Part shown: positions 45,066 to 54,645 of the stretch, piece by piece | Numbering within the stretch: the stretch's first letter is position 1 | How the letters are laid out: each line of letters begins with the position of its first letter | Assembly (NCBI RefSeq): GCF_000283155.1 | Contig: NW_004454282.1 | Coordinates: 1,912,441-1,976,440, forward strand | DNA length: 64,000 bases | Origin: Ceratotherium simum simum | Lineage: Eukaryota > Chordata > Mammalia > Perissodactyla > Rhinocerotidae | Reading direction: 5' to 3' | The notes under the pieces: generated by a model | The model's database searches: none | Seen by the model: only the letters and a program-made list of their open reading frames with translations | Told to the model about the DNA's origin: nothing | Translations under genes and position numbers: made by a program

Positions 45066-46453
45066 CCTGACTTGGTTTCTTCTTAGCTGGGCTTCATACC
45101 ATTCTCATGAAGTCTTTTCCAAAACCTGGAGGCTGTTAAAGATCTTGCCTCCTAAAAAGAGTAACTCCCACCACCATTAATTGCTTCAACCGTCCCCCAA
45201 GATCTACCTCTGTAAAACTCCACGATGCAGGGTACAGCATCATCTCCCTTCTACTCACAGAAAGACAGGCCAGAAAACCTAAGGGGTACTTCCTAAGAAA
45301 CCTGTGTTCTACCTTTCCCCTATCATTCAAATTCTGTATTTTCACCAGAGGTCCACCTTCTTTCAGACAAACTCCAAGCTACATACAATCAGCATGGGAA
45401 AGGGTGAAAGATACAAAAATATGACTCTTGAGAAAGGTTCTAAACTCAATTTGCTTTGGAAGTTCTTACATCTTATGCATTTATAGGCAGCACCCTCCTA
45501 CCTTTTGTACCTTAGTTGCAATGGGCCTTTTTGTATAGCTGTCTTTTCACTCTCCATCTACCTTCTACCCTGAATCCTAATATCTTCATTCCCTAGAGCC
45601 TTCTAAGGCATACTATAACCCACTGCTATCTACATGACAGTTTCAGAATAATATAAAGTAGATGGACATATAGGAGCATCAAACATTTCCCAGACATCTA
45701 TGAAATACACCAAGAAATACTATGGGGATCAAGATAAAAGATTATTGTTATTAAATTCATACTATGTCTTCAAAGAATTCAAAAGATGATTCTGTAATAA
45801 TATATCCTTCCAAATCCCCAGAAGTTCTAAGCTCGGACATCACCAAGAAATGTCACTACATTCTCTTGCTCAAAGTCGTTCAGTACCGAAGGGTTAATAA
45901 TGCTCTAGCTTAAAGCCGATTCGCCAAGAACAAGCACCAAGGTCTGCTCTTGAGCCTGGCTCTAAGCTAGCCACTTGGAAATTGAGACTCAGGTTCATTT
46001 GCAGTTTCCAAAGACCCATTCCCACCCCTTGCTCTCAGAAACTCCCCACTTCAGACTACATGCTCAATCCTCCACTTATTTGAACACAACTTTCACACTT
46101 AACAAATCAGAAAGCTGTGATTACCAAGTTTCAGAAACGTTTTCTGAAAGCCTTCCTAAATTGGAAGTGGTTTTGCCATTCATTTAAGTGTCGGAACACT
46201 ACTGCCCGTGGCAACGGCGCGTACCAGTTCCACAACCACGCGTGTACCCACACCCAGGCATGTACATACAGCCCAAAGAATCACCAGGCATTTTAAGACG
46301 AAAGGTCTTAAAGGTCAGATTTCATACTGAAACTTGGCTCTCTCTCGGGTTGAATTTTGTCTGCTTCTCAGCCCCTGAGCCCAAGTTCTACGTTGCGCAG
46401 AGATCTGGCCCCATTGTGCCTACCTGACCTCCTAGCACCGGCTTTTTGTGTGG
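45066..46453. other. Upstream flank of the CpG island
   Basis: No recognised repeat. CpG dinucleotides begin to appear from about 46190 (cggcgcg, acgcgtg), so 46190-46450 is the upstream shore of the island. The 70- to 79-codon frames here have no motif. Confidence 0.4.
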
Positions 46454-46481
46454 TTTTTTTTTTTTTTTTTTTTTTTTTTTT
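46454..46481. repeat. Poly(T) tract of 28
   Basis: An uninterrupted T28 immediately upstream of the CpG island. No retroposon body adjoins it on either side, so it does not look like the tail of a SINE or processed copy. Confidence 0.95.
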
Positions 46482-46684
46482 GCGGTATGTCTTTTGCTAA
46501 GAAAGAAGCAGTGTGCTTTGCCTCCCTAACCCAGCCGCAGCCTGTCGTCCCCCAGACAAAAAGCGGCGGCCCGCTGCTCCCTGCAGCGGCCGCGGCGGCG
46601 GCGGCGCAGGACGACCGGGTTACCCGAGACCCACGGCGCCGCGCCTTTGTTGGGCCGGCTACAGATGGTGCCCCAGCACGGGGC

Positions 46685-46840
46685 TGAGCCGGGGGCGGGT
46701 GTCGGGGGCGGGAGGCCGGGAAGGGGGTCGGGCGGGAGGGGAGGAGACCGCAGAGCAGCCAATCGGCGCGCAGCCCATCAGCTGACCGCTTTTGCTTACA
46801 CCAGGTGCACGCCGGCTGCGGGGAGCACAAAGCGGGGCAT
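46685..46840 (+). promoter_or_regulatory. TATA-less core promoter with GC boxes and CCAAT box
   Basis: Two GC boxes for Sp1-type factors are at 46691-46699 and 46704-46712 (gggggcggg), with a third G/C-rich site, gggcggg, at 46730-46736. A CCAAT box lies in consensus NF-Y context at 46757-46767 (agccaatcggc), and a CAGCTG E-box at 46779-46784. No TATA box is seen. A CCAAT box usually sits 60-100 bp upstream of the start, so initiation is inferred at about 46,820-46,860 on the plus strand. Direction is supported by the splice donor at 47,299. Antisense or divergent transcription is possible but I see no equally strong minus-strand donor. Confidence 0.75.
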
Positions 46841-47298
46841 ACCGAGGGCGCCGGCAGCGAGCTGGGAAGCTAGGCGAGGCCCGTGCGCCCGCGGCTGCAG
46901 CGCCCTTCGGGTGGGGAGAGAGGCCGGCAGCGTCAGCCCAGGCGGCAACGTCCGTGCGGTGGCATCCCTAGGCACCCCAGGCGCCTTCCTCGGGACCTGG
47001 CTGCTCGCTGCCCTTCCCTCTGCACCCCACTTCTCCTACCCTTTTTCCCAATCCTGCTTGCCTCTCCCCGGCCCCCGAGAGCCGGATTGAGCCCAGGCCC
47101 GCCCAGCAGCTGTTGCTCGTGTCGCTGCCTCGCCTCGTGTCTTGGTGCTCTGCCGGGGGACCCCCCAAGGAGCCAGTGTGCGCTGCGGGTTGGGAGGGAG
47201 GCGCCGCTCAGCCAGTGCTCCTCCTCCTCTTCCTCCTGCTGCCGCCGCCGGTGCCCAGCCCGTGCGCACCCCGACACCCCCGCCAGCCGGGCCTCGGG
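46840..47298 (+). other. Probable noncoding first exon (5' UTR) of an unidentified plus-strand gene
   Basis: The segment lies downstream of a CCAAT/GC-box promoter and ends at a strong splice donor: ctcggg|gtaagtg, with the intron starting at 47,299. It contains no ATG in any frame; none occurs from 46,668 to 47,335. The exon is therefore most likely pure leader, with translation starting in a later exon outside this window. Its 3' part holds a pyrimidine stretch (ctcctcctcctcttcctcct) and a short GCC run at 47241-47249. One frame from 47,113 is open through the donor but has only a TTG at its left edge, so I do not call it coding. I cannot recognise the gene. The start position is inferred and may differ by tens of bases. 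Confidence 0.6.
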
Positions 47299-47304
47299 GT
47301 AAGT
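47299..47304 (+). promoter_or_regulatory. Splice donor GTAAGT
   Basis: GGG|GTAAGTG matches the mammalian 5' splice-site consensus at all six intronic positions. It sits inside the CpG island about 450 bp below the inferred start, where first-exon donors are expected. Confidence 0.7.
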
Positions 47305-48789
47305 GCGCTCGCTCACAGCGGGGCGGCGGCGGGAGATGTGGGCGGCAGCGAGGGGAAGTCGAGGCAAACTTGGCGGCGTGGAGGACCCGAGAGGGTCTGG
47401 GAAATCGCGGGACAAGATCGCGGGCCTAAGGGGGACGAGGGGGCGCGGCTCACGGAGCTGGGGAAAATGACGAAGTCGGAGAAACGAGAATCTAGTAATC
47501 CCCTTCCTCCAAAAAAAAGGGTAGGAGAGAGGGCTAGTTCGGAAGGAAGGCCAGAGAGTAACGGGCAAAAGGCAGTGACAGGAGGCGAGCCCACTGGATT
47601 TCAGGGACCCACGCGGAGGTGGGTGATGCCCGGGGATCCGGAGGAAGGAGGGCTGCTGGGATGTGAACTGGGGAAGGCAGCTGGGGCCCGAGAAGAGCGC
47701 GGAAAGGGAGCCCGGGGAGTTGGAAAGAGGACCAAAAGAAGGTAAAGGAAGGTGGCAGGTTGTGGGAAGAGAAAAGAGGAAGGACGTCTTAGCGGCGGCC
47801 TTGTCGGTGAAGAATGGGGCAAGGGGCGTAATTCACAAAGCACTGAGTATGTTACAAAGTTAGAGCATTCTGAAGAATCTACTGAACTGTTGGACGGTCT
47901 AAATGGGGAAAAGACCTCACCCTACACAATTATGAGTCCAGAAAGGGTGGCAGCCTCAGAAGGCTTGCAAGGGATGCTGAAATGTCCGGGAAGCCTCACT
48001 CCGCTCAGGAACGCAGCCAGTGCTGGGTTCCCCGCGCGGTCGGGGTCAGTAGCGAGGAAAGTTTGCCAGCGAGTGTCCTTTGTGCTGCGTGGAGAGGGTG
48101 TGGGCAGCCGCCGGCTCGGCGCTTCCCAGGGCCCAGCCGCGACCGCCTCCCGCGGAGGGAGTCTCTGCTGGCAGACTGGGGTGAGGTGGAAAGATCCAGC
48201 AGCGGGACGGGTGCCGCGCATCTGGGACAGATGGGAAAACCCGTCCCGGGACGGTTGCGAGGGAGCCGGTGTGGATACGCAGACTGGGAGATTCGGCGGT
48301 GGCACCTGCTTTGGGAGAGGGGGACCTTGCCTCTTGGGTTCACGGCTGTAGCCTCAGCGCCAAGAACAGTGCTTGGTACTGAGTGAATTAATGACCGGGG
48401 TGTGAATGGTTTTGAGGCATCTGAACCACACAGGCAAAGGCCAAGAGTCCAGGAAAATGGACCCCTCTCTAAATCTCAGGCCACCATTAGCATTTTCATT
48501 TTCAGGTCTAGATAATAAAGGAAAAGTGGGATTCTGTATGGGAACAGATATTGCTGACTTGGTTTTTTTCTTGTAGGATTTTCTGAAAGACAGTATATTG
48601 TTTTGTTTTGCAATTTGCTTTGCCACGATGGTCTAAATAATTAATATTACTCGAATATGCTTACTACTTCATTTTTTTTTTATCAGCTAGGACTACAGTG
48701 GAAAGTTCAGGAAGGTACTTTGATCAGTATAAGTCTGGAGTAAAATTGGTGTTGTTGGCTCCGGGGCCATGTGTGTCCCGAAGTCTCTG

Positions 48790-48803
48790 ATTTGCATGCA
48801 AAT
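48790..48803. promoter_or_regulatory. Palindromic POU octamer pair
   Basis: ATTTGCATGCAAAT is a perfect 14-bp palindrome made of two inverted octamers (ATTTGCAT and ATGCAAAT) overlapping by two bases. The octamer is the known site of POU-family (Oct) factors. Function here is inference. Confidence 0.5.
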
Positions 48804-50490
48804 GTGAGCGAATCCTGGCAGATGTCTGGCCTCATCCATTCACATGAAGGAATTTGAAAAGACAAGGAGTCTTTAGTTAACAATAGACCTTAAGAAAATG
48901 GAATAAAGGCGCAGTGTGAGTTTTTCTGTTTGGGAATTCCATGTCTTGCTGACACCTTTATTCAAGAGCCAAATTCTCTGAGTGCTGTTGTAGAGAAAGC
49001 TCCAAGTACTGCTTGCTCTTTACCTGGCTGTGTGTTTCTGTGCAACATTGAAGCTGGATGTTCTGAGCTAGGGAGGAAAATGTTTATATGAAGCAGACAG
49101 TAACTTTAATCCACTTCTGGTGGTTTGAAGTGATTTCTGAATTGACCCCTCAACTTTTAGAGTTTCTTTTTGCTTCTTTTAGTAATTCCACCTCCTGCTC
49201 ACATTTGCTCTCCATCCTCAGAGATATACAATATAGGAGAAGACAGTTGTGGTTGACCGACACGAAGATCTCACTAGCATGTTCACTGTCCAGTCAAAAT
49301 TATTTTAGTTGTTAAGGCACCAAACTTGTAGAACTGCAGGTGATGAAACCATCACGCTCCTCGTCACCTGAGGGGTTTTCGGGTCACGGGACAGAACAAT
49401 GAAAGGGGAGGCAGTCATGCAATAGACTCCAAAGCAGGGAAATTTCTGCCTTGTCTAACATTAGCTATAGAGCACAGCACTGCTCACCTCCTGGCATTGT
49501 GCAACGGCCGAACAGGAAGCGGGTGGTGTGGCCGCACGTGAGCACTGGGATTATACCTACTGACAGGCCAGCCCAGTGGCCTCTTTTGTCAGTCTCAAAC
49601 ACTGTTGAAGGGAAAAAGAACCTATTCACTGAGAAGCATTTGCCCCTGTATTTTATATATTCACTGAAAGGGACATTAAAATACAACCAAAAAAAAAAAA
49701 GGCAACATTGTTTTGAGAGCTCAGTGTTGGGGGAAGAGGGGTGGGCAACAGATGTTAGTCTGCTATTTTACATGTTTCCTCAAGTTATTTTTGCTGGTTC
49801 AGTGACTTTTACACATAAGGCAGTATTTTCCCAGGAGCAGAAAAATGAATTGAGTCAAATTTAAGTAAGAAAATGGTATAGCCAAGATTACATTTTCTGT
49901 CTTAGAGCTATCTCAGAAGTTAGAAAGTAACAAATCATTATAATAAACTCTTCTGTGACTTAGGCCTGGGATTCTGTCTTCATTATGGACTTGAGGGCTA
50001 TCTATAAAATACAGTTGACATTTCTAAACTAGGCTATAAACCATTTTATTGTAAAGTTATCATCTAGGTATTTTTTAAATAAACCTGATAACTTTAAAAT
50101 GACCAAAGCCTCACATTTGTGAGAACTTATCTTTGGCTACTGTCTTGCCTGTGTGAAATCTTTTTTCTGCAAGTCTAACGAAAGGGAAGATTAGAGTTCA
50201 TTCCTTGGTAAATAAAAGTAATAAAGTACTTAGAAAAGGATCACTCTACTAAATAAAATCAGACCAGATCCAACTGCAGACTCTGGTTCTGAGTAACACA
50301 GGTAGCTCTGGGTAGTGTCTGGAATTCCCAAAAAAGAAAGAGAAGACTCAACCATTGATCTCTCTCTGGTTTTAGACCCTGCTAAGGCTAACTTCTTGAC
50401 CTGAACCGCTGGAACATTTATCACATATTCTAAAGCAGTGACACTCATGGGAACAAACCCAATAGGTACTAAAGAAAATCTGCCTCTACA

Positions 50491-50535
50491 GAGTTATATT
50501 GCTACTTCCCATAGAGAGTTATGTTGCTACTTCCC
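50491..50535. repeat. 25-bp-period tandem duplication
   Basis: gagttatattgctacttccc (50491-50510) recurs as gagttatgttgctacttccc (50516-50535), one difference in 20, with the spacer 'ataga' between. Confidence 0.95.
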
Positions 50536-51439
50536 AAGTCAGTTGGGTATGACTATAAATAATCAGAATGGTGGGCTTTTTATGCCACCATAAATAAGTC
50601 ATAAGCCATAAATAAAATATGGTAAATTATAGGACGTGGATGTTATTTTTTACTAGACTTTCTTAATGCTTTCTTGCACTTTCTTTTTAAGCTACAGAAT
50701 AATAGTTCTTTGAATGATTCACTTGAGCACTAATGGAAGGTTGCTCAAATATTGTATTTAATTTTTCAAAATTATTATGTTGAACATCTATTTTCGGTTA
50801 AGCAAATCTGGAGATAAAGCAGATTCCATTTTAGAATCATATTTTGGTTTCTGGGAACAATGGAAGTATCTTTAAGTCATGAATAGAGCTTTGATTAATA
50901 TTTTATTCAGGATGAAATTATAATTATATAGATGAAGTCAGGAAAACATGTATTCTCTCTTGTTTTGGCTCAAAGTGCAGAATAGAGACAAACAAAAGTT
51001 AAACCCTATCTGTAAAATTCAATACTCTAGTGACCAAGGGAACCATTCGTTCTATAAGTCTTCTTAAATGAAGTTTGCTTTATAAATTTTCTCATTTTAG
51101 CATATTACCATTCACCTACTTTATGGATATGTTACAGAGTGTAGCCTCCAAGTCTTGAAACTTAGATAAGTGCATAATAAATAGTTTACTGACATTGCAA
51201 TTATAATACATGATAAAATAATATAGTATATATTTCCAGACTTTATGACCACCCTATAGAACTATGAAGCATATATATTATTCAATAATTAAAATATATA
51301 CTATTTTATGTTACAGTGTTTTTTTAAAAGAAACAATATGCAGACTTACATATTATTATATTTTTTACTTTTTGACTATTTTCAAAAGGTGTAGCAAAGG
51401 TAGAATGTTATTAGCAAGTTTATCAGTTATTTGGTTGCT

Positions 51440-51488
51440 AAGCAAGCTGTTTTCTAGTCATAGCAAGGTGATCTTGGGTCAGTTTCTT
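51440..51488 (+). mobile_element. MIR SINE, sense, left part
   Basis: 'aaggtgatcttgggtcagtt' corresponds to the MIR core (gtgaccttgggcaagtt). It is interrupted by an ERE and resumes at 51756. Confidence 0.6.
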
Positions 51489-51755
51489 TCTTTCTTGTTT
51501 GTTTTTTTTTTTTTTTGGTGAGGAAGATTAGCCCTGAGCTAACATCCGATGCCAATCCTCCTCTCTTTTTTGCTGAGGAAGATTGGCCCTGGACTGACAT
51601 CCGTGCCCATCTTCCTCTACTTTATATGGGACGCCACCACAGCATGGCTTGACAAGTGGTGTGTCGATGTGTGCCCAGGATCGGACCTGCAAACCCCCAG
51701 CCGGCAAAGCGGAGCGCGCGCACTTAACTGCTACGCCACCGGGGGTCAGTTTCTT
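51476..51755 (-). mobile_element. ERE-family SINE, antisense, with 13-bp TSD
   Basis: The body at 51489-51742 reads in reverse: T-rich tail, 'ggtgaggaagattagccctg', 'agctaacatccgatgccaat', 'atgggacgccaccacagcat', 'caggatcggacctgcaaacc' and 'cacttaactgctacgccacc'. The TSD gggtcagtttctt is perfect at 51476-51488 and 51743-51755. It sits inside a MIR. Confidence 0.93.
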
Positions 51756-51880
51756 AACTCCACTAACCCTCAGTTTCCTCATTTGTAACATGACAGGTTC
51801 GGCAAATAGGGCTGGAAGGACTAACTACCATAGTCAGTGAGATTGCTAAAAGGTTTGTAGAGGCTGAGCCTCCAGTACCA
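51756..51880 (+). mobile_element. MIR SINE, sense, right part
   Basis: 'aactccactaaccctcagtt' and 'tcctcatttgtaacatgaca' continue the MIR that stops at 51488. Confidence 0.65.
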
Positions 51881-52939
51881 CAACTAACTTAAACATTTAA
51901 CTTGGATGGAGCTATTATACTTAATACACTGAAAATCATCCCTGCGATGCAAAGAAACTAGGTTTAAATAGGTTTAAACTTGCAATGATACACACTGAAG
52001 GTCTGTCAACTCTGACTTGGGAGTGCCCTCCAAAGATGCTGTTGCATTTACTTTCAACATTTAGTTTTGAAAGCTGTTAAGTGAAAACTGCCTTTACAGT
52101 GGCTTATGGCCTTCCATTTACACTCTTTATAGCACAGGGGTTGGAATGTTATTTGAAAGCTCTGATTAATATAAATGAGTTGTAATTTTCTGACCCAGGC
52201 CATCCTAGCTCACATCTATTATCCCACTGGCAGACATGTGGACTCCACAGCTGTCCCCTCATTTGTGTATGAAACAGACACACTGGTGGCATTTTTTGGT
52301 TACCATAGTTACTTTAACAATATACATGTGACACGACATCCTTCTACATGAAAGGTTTTTGTGGCCAAGATTTTGTAGACCTGAGAGTAAAGGACAACTG
52401 TTTAAAGTTTGGGGAATACATAAATTAATCTGCCGTGTTTCATGGAGCCACCATTTCAATCATGAGAGGAGAGCCGTTCTACAGTGGTATCCAGCAAAGG
52501 CAATCGCGAGCCTTTGGCTAACAAAGATTTCCAACAATGTCTAACCTCTACAGGAAGATGTCCATTAAATATTCAAAATATTTGCTTCTCCTGTTTATGA
52601 CTGCCTTTTGTAAGATAATGTATTATTAGCATAGTCATTTTCAATTCATACAGGAAAAAATGGACAGCAGCAGTATTAGCATCCATCTCAGTAAGACCGA
52701 GGAGACAAAAAATCAGTTTGCACTATTAAGCAGTAAGCACAAAGAGAGAATCTTCATTTAGGAAAACTAAAAAAGCTTCACAAAGAAAGAAAGGTTCCTT
52801 AAGTGGTTTCATGCCTATAATTTTCCCCTCTAGAAAAAATGTTAGTGTGGCAATAAAGAATATCATTAACCTGCATTGTTATTTCACAATAGTAATGTCT
52901 TAATTTGCATCCATAATAATCACTGTAATCAAGTATTGT
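51881..52939. other. Unassigned sequence
   Basis: No recognised repeat. Short frames at 52259-52544 have no motif. Confidence 0.35.
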
Positions 52940-53010
52940 ACAGGGAGTCAGGAAGGCACAGGCTCATTTCCCAGCTCTGACACTAATGACTGAATGTGAC
53001 CTTCTAGATG
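52940..53010 (+). mobile_element. MIR fragment, sense
   Basis: 'cccagctctgacactaatga' and 'ctgaatgtgaccttctag' match the MIR head (cccagctctgccacttac). Confidence 0.5.
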
Positions 53011-53040
53011 TCCTGCAACTCTCCTGGTGCTTTGTGTCCC

Positions 53041-53072
53041 TATCCGAGTTGTGTTTTATCCGAGTTGTGTTT
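53041..53072. repeat. Perfect 16-bp tandem duplication
   Basis: tatccgagttgtgttt occurs twice head to tail without a mismatch. Confidence 0.97.
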
Positions 53073-53256
53073 TAAAGGATCTAGGAACGCTGGTAGACAT
53101 TTCTAGCATTACCGCTGCAAAGAATTTGATTTCTGCCCCAAATGCCATGATTAAATGGGGAACTAAAGGTCTGGGGGACACAGCCATGATGCTCTTTTTG
53201 GGAAGGTGATTTTTCTGCTTTCTAATCCCATAGCTACGAAATGTTTTTTTATTATA

Positions 53257-53292
53257 ATCACTTCTCGGCCTTTTGGCTAAGATCAAATATAG
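53257..53292 (+). pseudogene. RNU2: U2 snRNA pseudogene, 3'-truncated
   Basis: atcacttctcggccttttgg followed by ctaagatcaaatatag is the 5' end of U2 small nuclear RNA from its first nucleotide, with one change in the first 28 bases and two more in the next 8. It covers stem-loop I and the beginning of the branch-point recognition region, then stops; true U2 is about 190 nt. Imperfect direct repeats flank it: gaaatgtttttttatta at 53238-53254 and gaaattttttttattc at 53292-53307. This suggests L1-type retroposition of a truncated U2 RNA, without a poly(A) tail. It has no upstream snRNA promoter elements that I can see, so it should not be functional. Confidence 0.88.
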
Positions 53293-53409
53293 AAATTTTT
53301 TTTATTCTTTTAAAAATTTCTCCTTCTAATATGACAATTCCCCGCCACCTCACCTGGGTTCTCTTGAGGGAAAGAATTGTACCTGGGATAAAGGAAGCTG
53401 CTTATGATC

Positions 53410-53485
53410 ATGGAACACTTGCTTACCCATAAATATACATTGAGCACCAGCTGTGTGCCAGACATTATAGGAGGTACTAAAAACA
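53410..53485 (-). mobile_element. L2/MIR 3' end fragment, antisense
   Basis: 'tacattgagcaccagctgtg' and 'tgccagacattataggaggt' match the shared antisense L2/MIR terminus. Confidence 0.5.
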
Positions 53486-53554
53486 AAAGAAATTAGCTTG
53501 ATTTTTCTGCAGCTTGTATGTTAAATCCATCATAACCGTTTTGTTTCCATCGGT

Positions 53555-53621
53555 CATGTATTCTTCTACAAATATTTATTGAATGCTCGGTATGAAAAAG
53601 GCACTCTGGTAGATCTAGCAT
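53555..53621 (-). mobile_element. L2 LINE 3' end, antisense, left part
   Basis: 'acaaatatttattgaatgct' and 'aaaaaggcactctggtagat' match the antisense L2 end. It is interrupted by MER20. Confidence 0.6.
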
Positions 53622-53854
53622 GGAGGTTTTCAACCAGGGGTGATTTTGCCCCCAGGGGACATTTGACAATATTTGGAGACATTTTTTGTCAGTTATTGTC
53701 ACAAGTCGGGATGGGGGTTGCTACTGGTATCTAGTGGGTAGAAGCCAGGGATGATGTTAAACATCTTAAAATGCACAGGACATCACCCACAACAGAGAAT
53801 TATCTGATCTACCTTGTCAGTAGTGCCAAGGTTGAGAAACCCTCCCTCTAGCAG
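53614..53854 (+). mobile_element. MER20 (hAT-Charlie MITE) with TSD
   Basis: The body at 53622-53846 has 'ggttttcaaccaggggtgat', 'tttgcccccaggggacattt', 'gctactggtatctagtgggt', 'agaagccagggatgatgtta' and 'gccaaggttgagaaaccct', the MER20 consensus end to end with inverted ends. The flanks tctagcat (53614-53621) and tctagcag (53847-53854) are an 8-bp TSD with one change. It sits in an antisense L2. Confidence 0.93.
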
Positions 53855-54060
53855 ATGTTGGCTCTGCCGTCAATGAGTTTAGTCAGGGTTACAGAAAGGA
53901 GACTGGCAAGTGCAATGAAGTGTGCTGTGATGGTGAAAGTGTGAGCTACAGAAGTATAGAAGAAGGAGCCTTCATTCAGATTTTGGCTGCCAGAAAAGGT
54001 TTTAAGAAACATACTGGTTAATTCACAGAACAGGCTATCACCTGGAACACAAGTGTTCAG
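53855..54060 (-). mobile_element. L2 LINE, antisense, right part
   Basis: 'gctctgccgtcaatgagttt', 'agtcagggttacagaaagga' and 'gtgcaatgaagtgtgctgtg' continue the L2 beyond MER20. Confidence 0.5.
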
Positions 54061-54339
54061 CAGGAGACAATTTTAGATCTAATCTCATTGAACACAAGTG
54101 AGTTGGATGGTTGGTTGAGAGAGGGTAGACTCCTTAAGTTTGTCGAGAACTCTAAACTGGGGATGGAGTTGTTAATTTTTTGTAGGACTCAGTCAGAATT
54201 CAGAGTATCATGAGTAGGCCGAAGAGGAGACTGGAAACAGAACGAAGATCAGTAGAAATAAACATAGGACTGTGCAAGCGGCGTAAAGAGAAGACGGGGC
54301 TGAGCTGACAAAGCCTCATGTTTTAAAACCTCAAATTTT

Positions 54340-54645
54340 GCAGAGTCCTTAAATATGTATCTTATTTGACATGTAACATTCTGAGACACAAAGTATTATC
54401 ATTCCTTCTCCCTTTTTTCAATTACTAAGGGATCAGAGCCTTGGAGAGGTTCGGTGTGACCTTGGACAAGTCACTTAATACATCTCTAAGGTTTAGCTGT
54501 AAAAGAAGAAAGGTGGCAAGGCTCCTCTTCCTGCAGCAAGTTGAATTTGTCAAAGGTCACACATCTAGGGAAAGACCGAAGCTGGGGTGAGACCTGAGGC
54601 TCTCTGCCTCTCTCAGACCCAGTGCCTTTCCTACTCACTCCGAGG
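54340..54645. mobile_element. Cluster of MIR fragments in both orientations
   Basis: Antisense-like 54340-54440 ('aagtattatcattccttctc', 'aattactaagggatcagagc'), sense 54440-54500 ('gtgtgaccttggacaagtca', 'cttaatacatctctaag') and antisense 54535-54645 ('gtcaaaggtcacacatctag', 'agacccagtgcctttcctac'). Confidence 0.55.

Larger units (their letters stand above)
46530..48320. other. CpG island
   Basis: Dense CpG and high GC from about 46,550 to 47,450 (for example 'gcggccgcggcggcggcggc' at 46585-46604), then a weaker CpG-containing shoulder to about 48,320. The rest of the window is AT-rich and CpG-poor, so the contrast is sharp. CpG islands of this size in mammals mark constitutively unmethylated promoters. 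The long frames on both strands here (up to 211 codons) are explained by low stop-codon density in GC-rich DNA. Confidence 0.93.
48321..51439. other. Unassigned, probable first-intron sequence
   Basis: No clear repeat. It has a T9 run near 48672-48680 and A12 at 49689-49700. A 137-codon frame at 49451-49864 has no recognised motif and crosses the A run. The palindromic octamer (48790-48803) and a 25-bp-period duplication (50491-50535) lie here. The low repeat density just downstream of a promoter would fit conserved regulatory DNA, but I cannot test that. Confidence 0.4.

Noticed and set aside
46933..47568. Longest frame in the window, 211 codons, minus strand, in the CpG island
   Set aside because: It is antisense to the inferred exon, crosses its splice donor, is rich in Pro/Arg/Ser as expected of random GC-rich DNA, and has no domain that I recognise.
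47113..47745. 210-codon plus-strand frame with a leucine-rich stretch resembling a signal peptide
   Set aside because: It has no ATG before the donor, only TTG at the left edge, and reads through the strong splice donor into intron. The Leu run comes from the CTCCTC pyrimidine tract.
47752..48351. 199-codon plus-strand frame downstream of exon 1
   Set aside because: It lies in the CpG shoulder where stop codons are rare. No motif, no clear acceptor and donor pair.
53257..53292. Possible functional U2 snRNA gene
   Set aside because: Only 36 of about 190 nt remain, and no snRNA promoter elements were seen.
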